Below are positions 7,210 to 16,125 of a stretch of 64,000 nucleotides of DNA, piece after piece. The notes under the pieces are model-generated. The model saw nothing but the letters and a program-made list of their open reading frames with translations. It had not been told where the DNA came from and did not search any database. Source of the DNA: Streptosporangiaceae bacterium (GTDB lineage Bacteria > Actinomycetota > Actinomycetes > Streptosporangiales > Streptosporangiaceae); assembly GCA_025964695.1 (NCBI GenBank), contig JAOPYK010000017.1, forward strand, positions 1-64,000. The letters are read 5' to 3'. A program made the position numbers and the translations under genes. Each line of letters begins with the position of its first letter. Position 1 is the first letter of the stretch.

Positions 7210-9542
7210 ACCGAGTGGAACTTCCGATCACGGGAATGACCTGCGCGTCCTGCGCGGCCCGGATCGAGCGCAGGCTCAACAAGATGGACGGCGTCGAGGC
7301 GACGGTCAACTACGCCACCGAGTCCGCCTCGGTGTCCTACGAGTCCGGCGCCGTGACCCCGGAGGACCTCGTCGCCACCGTCGAGGCGACCGGCTACGGC
7401 GCCGCCCTGCCCGCGCCGCCGGAGCAGGCGGCCCTGGAGGAGGCGGCGTCCGAGCTCGAGGTGTCCGGGCGGGAGGTGTCCGGGCGGGCGGTGTCCGGGC
7501 GGGACGACCAGGTCCGGGCGCTGCGGATCCGGCTGATCGGTGCGGCGGCGCTGTCACTGCCGATCATGTTGCTGTCCATGATCCCGGCGCTGCAGTTCGA
7601 CCATTGGCAGTGGCTGTCGTTCCAGCTGGCCACCCCGGTGGTCTGGTGGGCCGGCTGGCCCTTCCACCGCGCCACCTGGCTCAACCTGCGGCACGCCACC
7701 GCCACCATGGACACGCTCATCTCCGTGGGCACCCTGGCGGCGTGGGGCTGGTCGGTGACCGCCTTGTTCTTCGGGACCGCGGGCATGACCGGCATGACGA
7801 TGCGCTTCGATCTCCTCCCGAGCAGATCGGCCGGGCTGGACCACATCTACTTCGAGGTCGCCTCGGTCGTGGTCACCTTCATCCTGGCCGGCCGTTACTT
7901 CGAGGCGCGGGCCAAGCGGAGCGCCGGGGCGGCGCTGAAGGCGCTGCTGGAGCTGGGGGCCAAGGAGGTCTCGCTGCTGGACGCCGAGGGTCACCAGAGC
8001 AGGGTCCCGGCCGGCCGGCTGCGGCCCGGCGACCGTTTCGTGGTCCGGCCGGGAGAGAAGGTCGCCACCGACGGCGTGGTCGAGGAGGGCTCGTCGGCGG
8101 TCGACCAGTCCCTGCTGACCGGAGAGTCCGTACCGGTGGAGAAGACGCCCGGCGACGAGGTCGCCGGGGCCACGGTCAACGCCGGCGGGCGGCTGGTCGT
8201 CAGGGCCACCAGGGTCGGCGCCGACACCGCTCTCGCCCAGATCGCCCGGCTGGTCACCCAGGCCCAGACGGGCAAGGCGCCGGTGCAGCGGCTGGCCGAC
8301 CGGATCGCCGCGGTGTTCGTGCCCGTGGTGATCGTCCTGGCGGTGGCGACACTCGGCTTCTGGCTCGGATCAGGACAGCCGGCGGCCTTCGCGTTCACCG
8401 CCGCGGTCGCCGTGCTGATCATCGCCTGCCCATGTGCCCTCGGCCTCGCCACTCCCACGGCACTGCTGGTCGGCACCGGCCGGGGAGCCCAGCTCGGCCT
8501 GCTCATCAAAGGCCCCGAGATCCTGGAGTCCACCCGCAAGGTCGACACCATCGTGCTCGACAAGACCGGCACGGTGACGACGGGGCGGATGGAACTGGTG
8601 GATCTGGTGGTGGCCGACGGCGTGGACCGGGCGCGGGCGCTGCGGCTGGTCGGCGGGCTGGAGCACGCCTCCGAGCATCCGGTGGCCAGGGCCATCGCGG
8701 CCGCCGCGCTCCGCGACGGTCAGCTGCCGGTGCCCGACGGCTTCACCAACCGGGCGGGACTGGGAGTCGAGGGGGTCGTCGAGGGCCACGCGGTGGTCGC
8801 CGGCCGGCCCGCCCTGCTGGCCGACTGGGCGCTGAGCCTTCCGGAGCCTCTCGAGGAGGCCCGCAAGGCGGCGCAGGCCACCGGCCGTACCGCCATCTCG
8901 GCGGGCTGGGACGGCCAGGCGCGCGCGGTCTTCGTGGTGGCCGACACCCCCAAGGACACCTCTGCCGAGGCGATCCGCTCGCTGAAGGCACTCGGGCTGC
9001 GGCCCGTCCTGCTGACCGGGGACAACGAGGCCACGGCCCGCGCCGTGGCGGCACAGGTGGGCATCGAGGAAGTGATCGCCGAGGTGCTGCCCGCAGGGAA
9101 GGCCGAGGTGATCCGGCGGCTGCAGGCCGAGGGCCGGATCGTGGCGATGGTCGGCGACGGCGTGAACGACGCTCCGGCGCTGGCCCAGGCCGACCTCGGG
9201 CTGGCCATCGGCACCGGGACGGACGTGGCGATCGAGGCGTCCGACCTGACCTTGGTCTCCGGGGACCTGCGCGCGGCCGCCGACGCGATCCGGCTGTCCC
9301 GCCGGACGCTGGCGACCATCAAGCAGAACCTGGCCTGGGCGTTCGGTTACAACCTCGCCGCCCTGCCGCTGGCGGCGGCGGGTCTGCTCAACCCGCTCAT
9401 CGCGAGCGCCGCGATGGCCTTCTCCAGCGTGTCGGTCGTGGTCAACGCGCTGCGGCTGCGCCGCTTCCGGATCCAGCGCGAGGACGCCGCCGCCCCCGCG
9501 GAGGCCCTGGCCGAGGCGGTACGCGACCCGGCCCGGGTCTGA
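7206..9542 (+). CDS. copA: Cu(I)-exporting P1B-type ATPase
   Basis: The 778-residue P-type ATPase has one N-terminal HMA domain (GMTCASC). The copper-selective CPC motif is in helix 6 ([16 protein letters not shown]). The phosphorylation site is DKTGTVTTG, the nucleotide-binding HP motif is EHPVARAI, and the hinge is [16 protein letters not shown]. It pumps Cu(I) out of the cytoplasm. I start at GTG 7206, with CAGGAGG upstream and a GTGA overlap with the preceding gene. Between the HMA domain and the first helix, codons 86-100 encode three tandem copies of VSGR plus an acidic or small residue, an unusual linker expansion. The operon is likely repressed by CsoR. Confidence 0.95.
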   Translation: MNRVELPITGMTCASCAARIERRLNKMDGVEATVNYATESASVSYESGAVTPEDLVATVEATGYGAALPAPPEQAALEEAASELEVSGREVSGRAVSGRDDQVRALRIRLIGAAALSLPIMLLSMIPALQFDHWQWLSFQLATPVVWWAGWPFHRATWLNLRHATATMDTLISVGTLAAWGWSVTALFFGTAGMTGMTMRFDLLPSRSAGLDHIYFEVASVVVTFILAGRYFEARAKRSAGAALKALLELGAKEVSLLDAEGHQSRVPAGRLRPGDRFVVRPGEKVATDGVVEEGSSAVDQSLLTGESVPVEKTPGDEVAGATVNAGGRLVVRATRVGADTALAQIARLVTQAQTGKAPVQRLADRIAAVFVPVVIVLAVATLGFWLGSGQPAAFAFTAAVAVLIIACPCALGLATPTALLVGTGRGAQLGLLIKGPEILESTRKVDTIVLDKTGTVTTGRMELVDLVVADGVDRARALRLVGGLEHASEHPVARAIAAAALRDGQLPVPDGFTNRAGLGVEGVVEGHAVVAGRPALLADWALSLPEPLEEARKAAQATGRTAISAGWDGQARAVFVVADTPKDTSAEAIRSLKALGLRPVLLTGDNEATARAVAAQVGIEEVIAEVLPAGKAEVIRRLQAEGRIVAMVGDGVNDAPALAQADLGLAIGTGTDVAIEASDLTLVSGDLRAAADAIRLSRRTLATIKQNLAWAFGYNLAALPLAAAGLLNPLIASAAMAFSSVSVVVNALRLRRFRIQREDAAAPAEALAEAVRDPARV
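7461..7505 (+). repeat. 15-bp tandem repeat (x3) inside copA
   Basis: Three in-frame copies of GTGTCCGGGCGG followed by GAG, GCG or GAC encode [15 protein letters not shown]. They lie in the linker after the HMA domain, and the copies are nearly identical at DNA level, so the expansion is recent. Confidence 0.9.
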
Positions 9543-9555
9543 CGATCAGCCGGCG

Positions 9556-9586
9556 GCCGTGATCGGGCAGCGGGCCTGATCACGGC
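9556..9586. terminator. Bidirectional terminator between copA and the phosphatase gene
   Basis: GCCGTGATC at 9556-9564 pairs perfectly with GATCACGGC at 9578-9586 around a 13-nt loop. It sits between two convergent genes and overlaps the phosphatase stop codon. Confidence 0.6.
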
Positions 9587-10179
9587 TTGGGCGGGGGCGG
9601 GACGTTCCAGGAGGTGATCACGGGGTGGTCGTGTTCGGTGCCCAGGGTCGACATGGTCCCCGTGCCGAGGGCGAACAGCCGCCCGGCGGCGGGCTCCAGT
9701 TCCAGCCAGCGGGCGGTGAGGATCCGCAGCAGATGACCGTGGGCCACCAGCGCCACGTCGCCCTGTTCGAGCAGCGGGCGCACCCGGCTCAGCACCGCGT
9801 CGACCCGGGCGCGGACCTGCTCCAGCGTCTCACCCGGATGCTCGGCGTCGCCGGGGATGACCCCGTCCCGCCACAGATAGAATCCGGGCCGCTCTTTGCG
9901 GATCTCCGTCGAGGTCCGGCCCTCGTGGCCGCCGTAGTCCCACTCCCACAGGTCGGGATCAGGCTCGGCCGAGCCCAGACCCACCAGCTCGGCGGTGCGC
10001 CGGGCGCGCAGCGCCGGGCTGGTGAAGGCGCGCACGATGTGGCGGCCGGCCAGCAGCGGGGCCGCCGCACGGGCCTGCTCCTCGCCATGGGCGGTCAGCG
10101 GAAGGTCGGTACGGCCGGTGTGACGGTGCGCCCGGCTCCACTCGGTCTCGCCGTGCCGCAAGATGATCAGCTCCCCCAT
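9580..10179 (-). CDS. Histidine phosphatase family protein
   Basis: The 199-residue protein belongs to the phosphoglycerate-mutase-like superfamily. The catalytic RHGETEW lies near the N-terminus and includes the phosphohistidine. The second conserved H is in VALVAHGHLLRI (about residue 150). Arginines occur in TSPALRARRTAEL. Size and motifs fit a broad-specificity or acid phosphatase of the GpmB/CobC group; the substrate is not determinable. I start at the ATG at 10179 because TAAGGT lies 7 nt upstream on the minus strand, consistent with a leaderless message. The longer in-frame start at 10227 would add 16 non-family residues. Confidence 0.88.
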   Translation of the reverse strand: MGELIILRHGETEWSRAHRHTGRTDLPLTAHGEEQARAAAPLLAGRHIVRAFTSPALRARRTAELVGLGSAEPDPDLWEWDYGGHEGRTSTEIRKERPGFYLWRDGVIPGDAEHPGETLEQVRARVDAVLSRVRPLLEQGDVALVAHGHLLRILTARWLELEPAAGRLFALGTGTMSTLGTEHDHPVITSWNVPPPPKP

Positions 10180-10263
10180 GGGGATCACCTTACGGGCCGG
10201 CGAAAGCGCCCCGCGGTGGAACCTCATCGGTCCACCGGCGGGGCGCCGTTCACGCGGGGCCGG

Positions 10264-11379
10264 TCAGGACAGCAGGGACTGCACCGGGACGTGGTCCAGG
10301 CCATGAGCCTCGGCGACCTGGCGGTAGGTCAGCTTGCCGTCGTAGGTGTTGAGGCCCAGGGCCAGCGCCGGGTCCTCGCGGACTGCCTGCCGCCAGCCCT
10401 TGTCGGCGATCGCCACGGCGTACGGAAGGGTGACGTTGGTCAGCGCGTACGTGGAGGTGTTCGGCACCGAGCCGGGCATGTTCGCGACGCAGTAGAACAC
10501 CGACTCGTGCACCTGGTAAGTCGGGTCGGCGTGCGTGGTGGGATGGGAGTCCTCGAAGCAGCCGCCCTGGTCGATGGCGATGTCCACGAGCACCGAGCCC
10601 GGCTTCATCCGGGAGACGAGCTCGTTGGAGACCAGGGTCGGCGCTTTGGCACCGGGGATCAGCACGGCGCCGATCACCAGGTCGGCCTGCAGCACGGCCT
10701 GCTCCACGGCGTAGGCGTTGGAGACCAGGGTCTTGAGCCGGCCCTGATAGATGGCGTCGATGTGACGCAGCCGGTCCACGCTGACGTCCAGGATCGTGAC
10801 GTCCGCGCCCATGCCGACGGCGATCTGGGCCGCGTTGAGACCGGAGACGCCGCCGCCGATGACCACCACGCGCGCCGGGGCCACGCCGGGCACGCCGCCG
10901 GGCAGCACGCCACGGCCGCCGTTGCTGCGCATCAGGTTGTAGGCACCGACCTGCGGGGCCAGCCGGCCGGCCACCTCCGACATCGGAGCCAGCAGCGGAA
11001 GCGCGCGGTTCGGCAGCTGTACGGTCTCGTACGCGATCGAGGTCACGCCCCGCTCCAGCAACGCGTCGGTGCAGGCACGGGACGCGGCCAGGTGCAGGTA
11101 GGTGAACAGGGTCTGGCCCCGGCGCATCCGTTGGTACTCGTCCGCGATGGGCTCCTTGACCTTGAGGATCAAGTCGCCCTCGGCCCAGACGTCGTCCGCG
11201 GCGTCCAGGATCTTGGCGCCGGCGGAGATGTACTCCTCGTCCGGAATGGAGGAACCCAGGCCCGCGCCTCGCTCGACGAACACGTCGTGCGCGTGCCGGG
11301 TGAGCTCGTGCACACCCGCGGGAGTGATCGCCACCCGGTACTCGTGGTTCTTAATCTCGCGCGGAACGCCGACCTTCAC
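10264..11379 (-). CDS. ald: Alanine dehydrogenase
   Basis: The 371-residue product is a standard-length NAD-dependent alanine dehydrogenase (L-alanine to pyruvate plus ammonia, reversible). Motifs are [21 protein letters not shown] at the N-terminus (substrate-binding Arg and Lys region), YLHLAA with a catalytic His, [13 protein letters not shown] as the dinucleotide fold, and [17 protein letters not shown] near the C-terminus. I chose GTG 11379 with GGAGGA 5 nt upstream; an in-frame GTG four codons earlier overlaps that ribosome site. About 200 bp of non-coding sequence upstream presumably holds its promoter. It could assimilate ammonia released by purine degradation, but that is inference. 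Confidence 0.95.
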   Translation of the reverse strand: MKVGVPREIKNHEYRVAITPAGVHELTRHAHDVFVERGAGLGSSIPDEEYISAGAKILDAADDVWAEGDLILKVKEPIADEYQRMRRGQTLFTYLHLAASRACTDALLERGVTSIAYETVQLPNRALPLLAPMSEVAGRLAPQVGAYNLMRSNGGRGVLPGGVPGVAPARVVVIGGGVSGLNAAQIAVGMGADVTILDVSVDRLRHIDAIYQGRLKTLVSNAYAVEQAVLQADLVIGAVLIPGAKAPTLVSNELVSRMKPGSVLVDIAIDQGGCFEDSHPTTHADPTYQVHESVFYCVANMPGSVPNTSTYALTNVTLPYAVAIADKGWRQAVREDPALALGLNTYDGKLTYRQVAEAHGLDHVPVQSLLS

Positions 11380-11585
11380 GTGATCCTCCACAGACTGGGC
11401 CGGCTGGGCATGCCTCCGGCCAGGTACAGGCTGAACTCTGTCTTTTCCAGAGTGCGGTCCAGATCACGAATTGCCCACGTGCAGGCTGTATACGTCTGCG
11501 GCGAGTTGCTGACACGATGTAAGACCAGGTCGCGCCAGGAAAGATCACAAAGAGTAGCGGAACAGTCGCGTGCCGGTGGAAGCGG

Positions 11586-11830
11586 TCAGGGCTTGCGGGC
11601 GATGCCTCCGTACATCAGCCGGTGCCCGACGGTGATCTCCTCCGGCACGGGCGTCTCCGGCCGCCACAGGGGCAGTGCGACCACGCCCGGCTCCAGAAGC
11701 TCGAACCCGTCGAAGTACGCGGTGATCTCCTCCGGGGTGCGGAACCGGCCGGTGCCCAGCAGCGCCAAATACTTCACCTCGGCGTCACGGGCGTCCTGGC
11801 TGGAGGCGCGGAAGTGGGTGACGATCCCTT
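11586..11830 (-). pseudogene. 3' remnant of an SAM-dependent methyltransferase (DUF574-like) gene
   Basis: The minus-strand frame reads THFRASSQDARDAEV, then GRFRTPEEITAYFDGFELLEPGVV, WRPETPVP and MYGGIARKP. This matches the final quarter of the actinobacterial S-adenosylmethionine methyltransferase family (DUF574), whose members end in F-R-(T/S)-x-E-E-I-x-x-F-F-D-G-L-E-L-x-x-P-G-(L/V)-V...Y-G-x-x-x-R-K-P. The SAM-binding core is missing. Similarity begins abruptly about 12 bp beyond the allantoicase stop, so the gene was truncated at its 5' side. A GTG at 11777 would give 63 residues that could not bind SAM. Confidence 0.7.
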
Positions 11831-11841
11831 GATCTCTCTGA

Positions 11842-12873
11842 TCACAAGTTCGCGGCGTCCTGGTATCGCCTCCGCAGTGCGGCCACCCCGTCCGGGGTCA
11901 GGTCGCCGAAGAGGCGGAGCCGGGCCATGCCGCCGTCGGGGTAGACGTCCAGGCGCACGTGGCTCGCGGGATCCGCGTCGGTGAGCACGAACCGGTGGCG
12001 GGTGTCCGGCTGGAGCCGGGTGCGGGGGAGCAGCTCGGACCAGGCGTCCTGGTCCTCGGGTGAGGCTCCCGGCCGCAGTCCGCGCAGGGCGGCGGCTCCG
12101 GGGGCGTTCCCGCAGAAGTGCGTGGTGTCCAGCTCTGCCAGCCGGACGACTCCGGGCGCGGCGAGCCGGACCGTCACCCAGTCGTTGGACTCCTCCCAGC
12201 GCTCGGTGAACCTGCGGCGGGCGGTCTCCCAGCCGTCGCCCATCACCTGGGCCTGCCCGGGGGAGATGAGGTTGTCGGGGCGTGAGTAGAACAGGTTGGA
12301 GCAGGCGGTTACCAGCCCGCCGTGCTCCAGGGCGGCCAGGTCCAGCGGCAGCCCGGCCAGCAGGCGTGGATCGGGCACGACCTCGCCGTGCACCCGCAGC
12401 CGAGCCACCCCGCCGTCCGGGAAGATGGTCAGCCGTACATGGGTGAACCGGCGCTGCGCGGACACCGGGAACGCCTGCGCGGTGTCGCCCTTGAGCGGGC
12501 CGCGCGGCACGATCTCGACCCAGTCGGCGGCGGCCACCTCGTCCGGTGCGGGATGGCCGTCCAGCGCGCACGCCTGCACGGACGCGTGGGCCGGGTAGTT
12601 GCCGGTGAAGTGCGCCGTGTCGATGACCACGCCCCGGATCACGCCGGGCATGCCCAGCCGTACGATCGCCCAGTCGTGGCCCTCGGAGCGGCGGCGCCGG
12701 GTCTCCCAGCCGTCGTAGACCTGGCCCTTGTGCCCGAAGGTGTGCGCCTGGAACTGCGACGCCCCCGGCTTCACGAGGTTCTCCTTCTCGGCGAAGAACT
12801 CGTCGCTGGCCGCCACCACCGCGCCGCCGGCCGTACGGACCGCCAGATCCGGCAGCCGGGTGAAGTCGGTCAT
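11842..12873 (-). CDS. alc: Allantoicase
   Basis: The 343-residue protein contains the two tandem jelly-roll domains of allantoicase, which hydrolyses allantoate to ureidoglycolate and urea. Domain 1 (about 10-165) has [32 protein letters not shown] and [10 protein letters not shown]. Domain 2 (about 185-340) repeats the plan with [34 protein letters not shown] and [10 protein letters not shown]. Each ends in (I/V)-(F/Y)-PDGG-(V/M)-ARLR. Its ATG overlaps the TGA of allB (ATGA), and it is the last gene of the glycerate kinase-allantoinase-allantoicase operon. Confidence 0.95.
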   Translation of the reverse strand: MTDFTRLPDLAVRTAGGAVVAASDEFFAEKENLVKPGASQFQAHTFGHKGQVYDGWETRRRRSEGHDWAIVRLGMPGVIRGVVIDTAHFTGNYPAHASVQACALDGHPAPDEVAAADWVEIVPRGPLKGDTAQAFPVSAQRRFTHVRLTIFPDGGVARLRVHGEVVPDPRLLAGLPLDLAALEHGGLVTACSNLFYSRPDNLISPGQAQVMGDGWETARRRFTERWEESNDWVTVRLAAPGVVRLAELDTTHFCGNAPGAAALRGLRPGASPEDQDAWSELLPRTRLQPDTRHRFVLTDADPASHVRLDVYPDGGMARLRLFGDLTPDGVAALRRRYQDAANL

Positions 12874-14180
12874 GCGTCCCCCCGGGAGAGCAGGCCGCCG
12901 CGCGGCACGTCGGTGACCGCGACTCCGCGCAGCCAAGTGGTCTGTACGACTCCGGTGAGATCCTTGCCCGCGTACGGGGTCACCGGATGCCGGTGGTGCA
13001 GGGCGCCCGGATCCACGACGAAGGTCTCGGTGTCCGCGAAGGCCACCAGATCCGCGTCGTACCCGACCTCCAGCCGGCCCTTGCGCCCGAGTCCCACCAG
13101 CGAGGCCGGGCCGTACGCCATCCAGCGGACCACATCGCTCAGCGCGAAGCCCCGGATGCGGGCGGCCGTCCAGACGACGGGCAGCCCGAGCTGGACCGAG
13201 GAGATCCCGCCCCAGGCCTCGGCGAAGTCGCCCTTCTTCAGCTCCGGCGTGCACGGCGAGTGGTCGGAGACCACGCAGCCGAGCACCCCGTCCGCGAGCC
13301 CCTGCCAGAGCGCGTCCCGGTTCGCCCCCTCCCGGATCGGCGGGCAGCATTTGTACGCCGTCGCGGCCGAATCGGGCACCTCCTCCGCGGACAGCGTCAG
13401 GTAGTGCGGGCAGGTCTCGGCGGTGACGCGCACCCCGTCGGCCTGCGCGGCGGCCAGCGCCGGCAGCGCCCGGCCGGTGGACAGATGCACGACGTGCACC
13501 CGGCAGCCGGTCTCCCGCGCCCCCGCGATCAACCGGGAGATCGCCCCCAGCTCGGCCTGGGGCGGCCGGGAGGCGAGGAAGGCGCCGACGTCGCCGGACG
13601 CCGGTTCGGTCAGCGACTCCGGGTCCTCCGCGTGCACGATCAGCAGGCCGTCGAAGGCTGCGATCTCCGTCATCGCCGCGACGACCTCGGGAAAGGACAG
13701 CGCGGGGAACTCGTCCACTCCCGAAGGGGAGGTGAAGCACTTGAAACCGAACACCCCGGCCTCGTGGAGGTCGCGCAGCGACCCCAGACCGGCCGGGACC
13801 GCGCCGCCCCAGAAGCCGGTGTCGACCGAGCACCGCCCGGCCGCCGCTCCGCGTTTGAGCTCCAGCGCGCCGACGTCGACCGTCGGGGGAATGGCGTTCA
13901 GCGGCATGTCAATGATCGTGGTGACCCCGCCGGCGGCCGCCGCCCGGGTCGCCGTCGCATAGCCCTCCCACTCGGTGCGGCCAGGCTCGTTGACGTGCAC
14001 GTGGCAGTCCACCAGCCCCGGCAGCAGGGCGACCCCGCCCAGGTCCACGTCGTCGGCGGCCTCGAGGACCGCGCCGTACGGTTCCAGCGCGGCGATCCGG
14101 CCGTCTCGCACGCACACCGCGAGGGGCCGCTCGCCATCGGGGACGACGGCACGCCGGGACCGCAGGACCAGATCGAACAC
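12870..14180 (-). CDS. allB: Allantoinase
   Basis: The 436-residue cyclic amidohydrolase opens the hydantoin ring of allantoin to give allantoate. The metal site is intact: [10 protein letters not shown] (HxH), the lysine to be carboxylated in [11 protein letters not shown], histidines in IVHAED and VHVVHLS, and the aspartate in [13 protein letters not shown]. The latter also carries the substrate loop of allantoinases rather than dihydropyrimidinases. The start is GTG at 14180 with GGAGGT upstream. It lies 17 bp after the glycerate kinase stop and overlaps alc by 4 bp. Confidence 0.95.
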   Translation of the reverse strand: MFDLVLRSRRAVVPDGERPLAVCVRDGRIAALEPYGAVLEAADDVDLGGVALLPGLVDCHVHVNEPGRTEWEGYATATRAAAAGGVTTIIDMPLNAIPPTVDVGALELKRGAAAGRCSVDTGFWGGAVPAGLGSLRDLHEAGVFGFKCFTSPSGVDEFPALSFPEVVAAMTEIAAFDGLLIVHAEDPESLTEPASGDVGAFLASRPPQAELGAISRLIAGARETGCRVHVVHLSTGRALPALAAAQADGVRVTAETCPHYLTLSAEEVPDSAATAYKCCPPIREGANRDALWQGLADGVLGCVVSDHSPCTPELKKGDFAEAWGGISSVQLGLPVVWTAARIRGFALSDVVRWMAYGPASLVGLGRKGRLEVGYDADLVAFADTETFVVDPGALHHRHPVTPYAGKDLTGVVQTTWLRGVAVTDVPRGGLLSRGDA

Positions 14181-14197
14181 CCACTACCTCCAGGGGA

Positions 14198-15355
14198 CTA
14201 GCGCGGCAGCCACTCGTCGGAGATGGCCACGGTGAGCTGTTCGAGGAGCGGTCCGGCGTGCCGCATGCAACGCTCCACATCGGGCTCGATGTCGGTCAGG
14301 GTATAGGCCGCCTGGATACGGGTGCGGCGTAGCTGCTCACCGGTCAGTGCGCGCCGGCCGGCGACCGCGACCACCGGCACGCCGGCGCGGGCCGCGGCGC
14401 GGGCCACCCCCGCGGGCGCCTTGCCGCGCAGCGTCTGGGTGTCCAGCGAACCCTCACCGGTGATGACCAGCCGCGCACCCTGCGCCTTCTCGGCGAAACC
14501 GAGCAGCTCGAGCAGGTAGGAGATGCCCGGCTCGACGTGGGCGCCGAGGAACGCCAGGGCGGCGAATCCCGCTCCGCCCGCGGCCCCCGCCCCGGCACTG
14601 TCGCGGACCGCCCGGCGGGCGGCCGCCTCGGCCAGATCGGCCCAGCGCCGCAGGCCCGCCTCCAGGATCCGGACCTCCTCACGGGCGGCCCCCTTCTGCG
14701 GGCCGTACACCGCGGCGGCACCATCCCGGCCGAGCAGCGGATTGTCCACGTCACTTGCCACGATCACCTCCACCGTGGACAGATCCATCAGGCCCCGCAG
14801 ATCAAGGGCGTGCAGGTGGCGCAGCGCGGCGCCTCCGGGCGGCAGCGACTTGCCGGTGGCGTCGAGCAGCCGCCCCCCGAGCGCCTGGACGATGCCCGCC
14901 CCGCCGTCGGTGCAGGCACTGCCGCCCAGGCCGAGCACGATGCGCCGGGCGCCGAGCCGTACCGCCTCGGCGATGAGCTGTCCAGTGCCGAGACTGGTGG
15001 CGCCCAGCGGGTGCAACCGCCCGCCGGGCAGCCGGCGCAACCCGGACGCCTCGGCCAGCTCGACGACCGCGGTGCCCTCGGCCAGCGCCAGGGACGCCAT
15101 GACCGGCCTGCCGGTGGGACCGCAAACCTCCAACTCGACGCGTTTCCACCCGGCCGACACCGCCGCCTCGACGGTGCCCTCACCACCGTCGGCCACGGGC
15201 ATGAGCACCACCCGCACCTCCGGCCGCGAGCGCCGCAGCCCGGCGGCGAGGTGCTGGGCGACCTCCGGAGCGGTCAGGGAGCCCTTGAACTTGTCGGGGC
15301 ACAGGAGGACGTGTCCGTCGGGAGGCACTCCAGGGGAGGACACCGAAGTGATCAC
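14198..15355 (-). CDS. glxK: Glycerate kinase (type I, GarK/GlxK family)
   Basis: The 385-residue protein begins with LLCPDKFKGSLTAPEVA and contains PVADGGEGTVEA, GLGGSACTDGGAGIVQALG and VITGEGSLDTQTLRGKAP, the canonical blocks of type I glycerate kinases. It phosphorylates D-glycerate. In ureide pathways glyoxylate is converted through tartronate semialdehyde to glycerate, so this gene gives allantoin carbon an exit into central metabolism. It is first in the operon with allB and alc. The GTG start has GAAAGG upstream. Upstream, CACCTGC/GCAGGTG arms (15412-15418 and 15432-15438) could be a regulator site. Confidence 0.93.
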   Translation of the reverse strand: MITSVSSPGVPPDGHVLLCPDKFKGSLTAPEVAQHLAAGLRRSRPEVRVVLMPVADGGEGTVEAAVSAGWKRVELEVCGPTGRPVMASLALAEGTAVVELAEASGLRRLPGGRLHPLGATSLGTGQLIAEAVRLGARRIVLGLGGSACTDGGAGIVQALGGRLLDATGKSLPPGGAALRHLHALDLRGLMDLSTVEVIVASDVDNPLLGRDGAAAVYGPQKGAAREEVRILEAGLRRWADLAEAAARRAVRDSAGAGAAGGAGFAALAFLGAHVEPGISYLLELLGFAEKAQGARLVITGEGSLDTQTLRGKAPAGVARAAARAGVPVVAVAGRRALTGEQLRRTRIQAAYTLTDIEPDVERCMRHAGPLLEQLTVAISDEWLPR

Positions 15356-15411
15356 CTTTCGCGCGGGGGGTCGAATTGTTGCTTCTGCCTAACCTCATCG
15401 CCACCATTTGA

Positions 15412-15438
15412 CACCTGCCAGGCGGCCCGATGCAGGTG
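15412..15438. promoter_or_regulatory. Inverted repeat CACCTGC-N13-GCAGGTG upstream of the allantoin operon
   Basis: A perfect 7-bp inverted repeat with a 13-nt spacer lies about 60-80 bp upstream of the glycerate kinase start and just after the stop of the membrane-protein gene. It could be an operator for the glxK-allB-alc operon or part of a terminator. Confidence 0.4.
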
Positions 15439-15468
15439 ACATCGCAGGAGATCCGGACCTGGGAACCG

Positions 15469-16125
15469 TCACGCCGCTCCGCATCCAGGACAACGCGAGG
15501 CTCCACGCAGGCCCTGACCTGCCTGCGTGGTCACTCTACGCGGGCGCCCCGCGGAATCAGGGCCGGCCGGGCCCGCAAGTGACGAACCCGACCCCGGGTC
15601 CCGGACCTCCGGGCCGAGCGCCCGGTCGGTGAGATCCACCGTGGCGGCGTAGACCGCGTGCTGAAGGAGGCTGATGGCGATCACGTCCCGCCGCCATCGC
15701 CACGGTGGCGGAGTCCGGCCCAGGAGCGGGAACAGCACGAAGGCCATGGTCTGGCAGCCGGTGAAGAAGACCGAGGCCGCCGCCGGACGGCTGGGCACGG
15801 CATGCCGGATCGCCTGGTAGGCGATGCCGACCGCCGAGCCGTAGCCCCAGTGCACGAGATGGAACAGGGCACGCTCACCCGTGTCGCTGCGCGGATGCAC
15901 ACGCAGCACGGTGGCCGCGGCGATCGCGACGTGCTCGCTGGTGTCGTAGTCGAGGATGCGATCGGTCTCGCCGCGCAACCGGGCGTAGAGCGCGGCCGTG
16001 AGGGTCATCGCCGAGGTACCGGCGAGCCCGCAGGCCAGACCCCGGGCGGTGGCCCCGCCGGCCACCCGGCCGGCTGCCCGCTTGGCCGTACGTCCGGCCG
16101 CCTGGCCGACCGTAGAAGGGATCAT
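15469..16125 (-). CDS. Membrane protein of unknown function
   Basis: The 218-residue protein has about four predicted membrane segments: GLACGLAGTSAMTLTAALYA, LFHLVHWGYGSAVGIAYQAI, SVFFTGCQTMAFVLFPLLG and VIAISLLQHAVYAATVDL. The acidic/His motif YDTSEHVAIAA lies after helix 1. I do not recognise the family. It is translationally coupled (ATGA) to the preceding NAD(P)-binding protein gene and is not obviously part of purine metabolism. The last 40 residues are low-complexity, and a strong hairpin (15503-15511 with 15522-15530) lies inside those codons. This suggests the reading frame has run past an ancestral stop into its own terminator. Confidence 0.7.
   Translation of the reverse strand: MIPSTVGQAAGRTAKRAAGRVAGGATARGLACGLAGTSAMTLTAALYARLRGETDRILDYDTSEHVAIAAATVLRVHPRSDTGERALFHLVHWGYGSAVGIAYQAIRHAVPSRPAAASVFFTGCQTMAFVLFPLLGRTPPPWRWRRDVIAISLLQHAVYAATVDLTDRALGPEVRDPGSGSSLAGPAGPDSAGRPRRVTTQAGQGLRGASRCPGCGAA
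15503..15530 (-). terminator. Hairpin inside the 3' end of the membrane-protein frame
   Basis: CCACGCAGG at 15503-15511 and CCTGCGTGG at 15522-15530 are perfect complements around a 10-nt loop. It looks like a transcription terminator but lies within the last annotated codons. Confidence 0.45.

Noticed and set aside
7604-9562. A second plus-strand frame of about 650 codons inside copA
   Set aside because: Frame-shifted shadow of copA, composed mostly of Gly, Arg and Pro; copA has every P-type ATPase motif.
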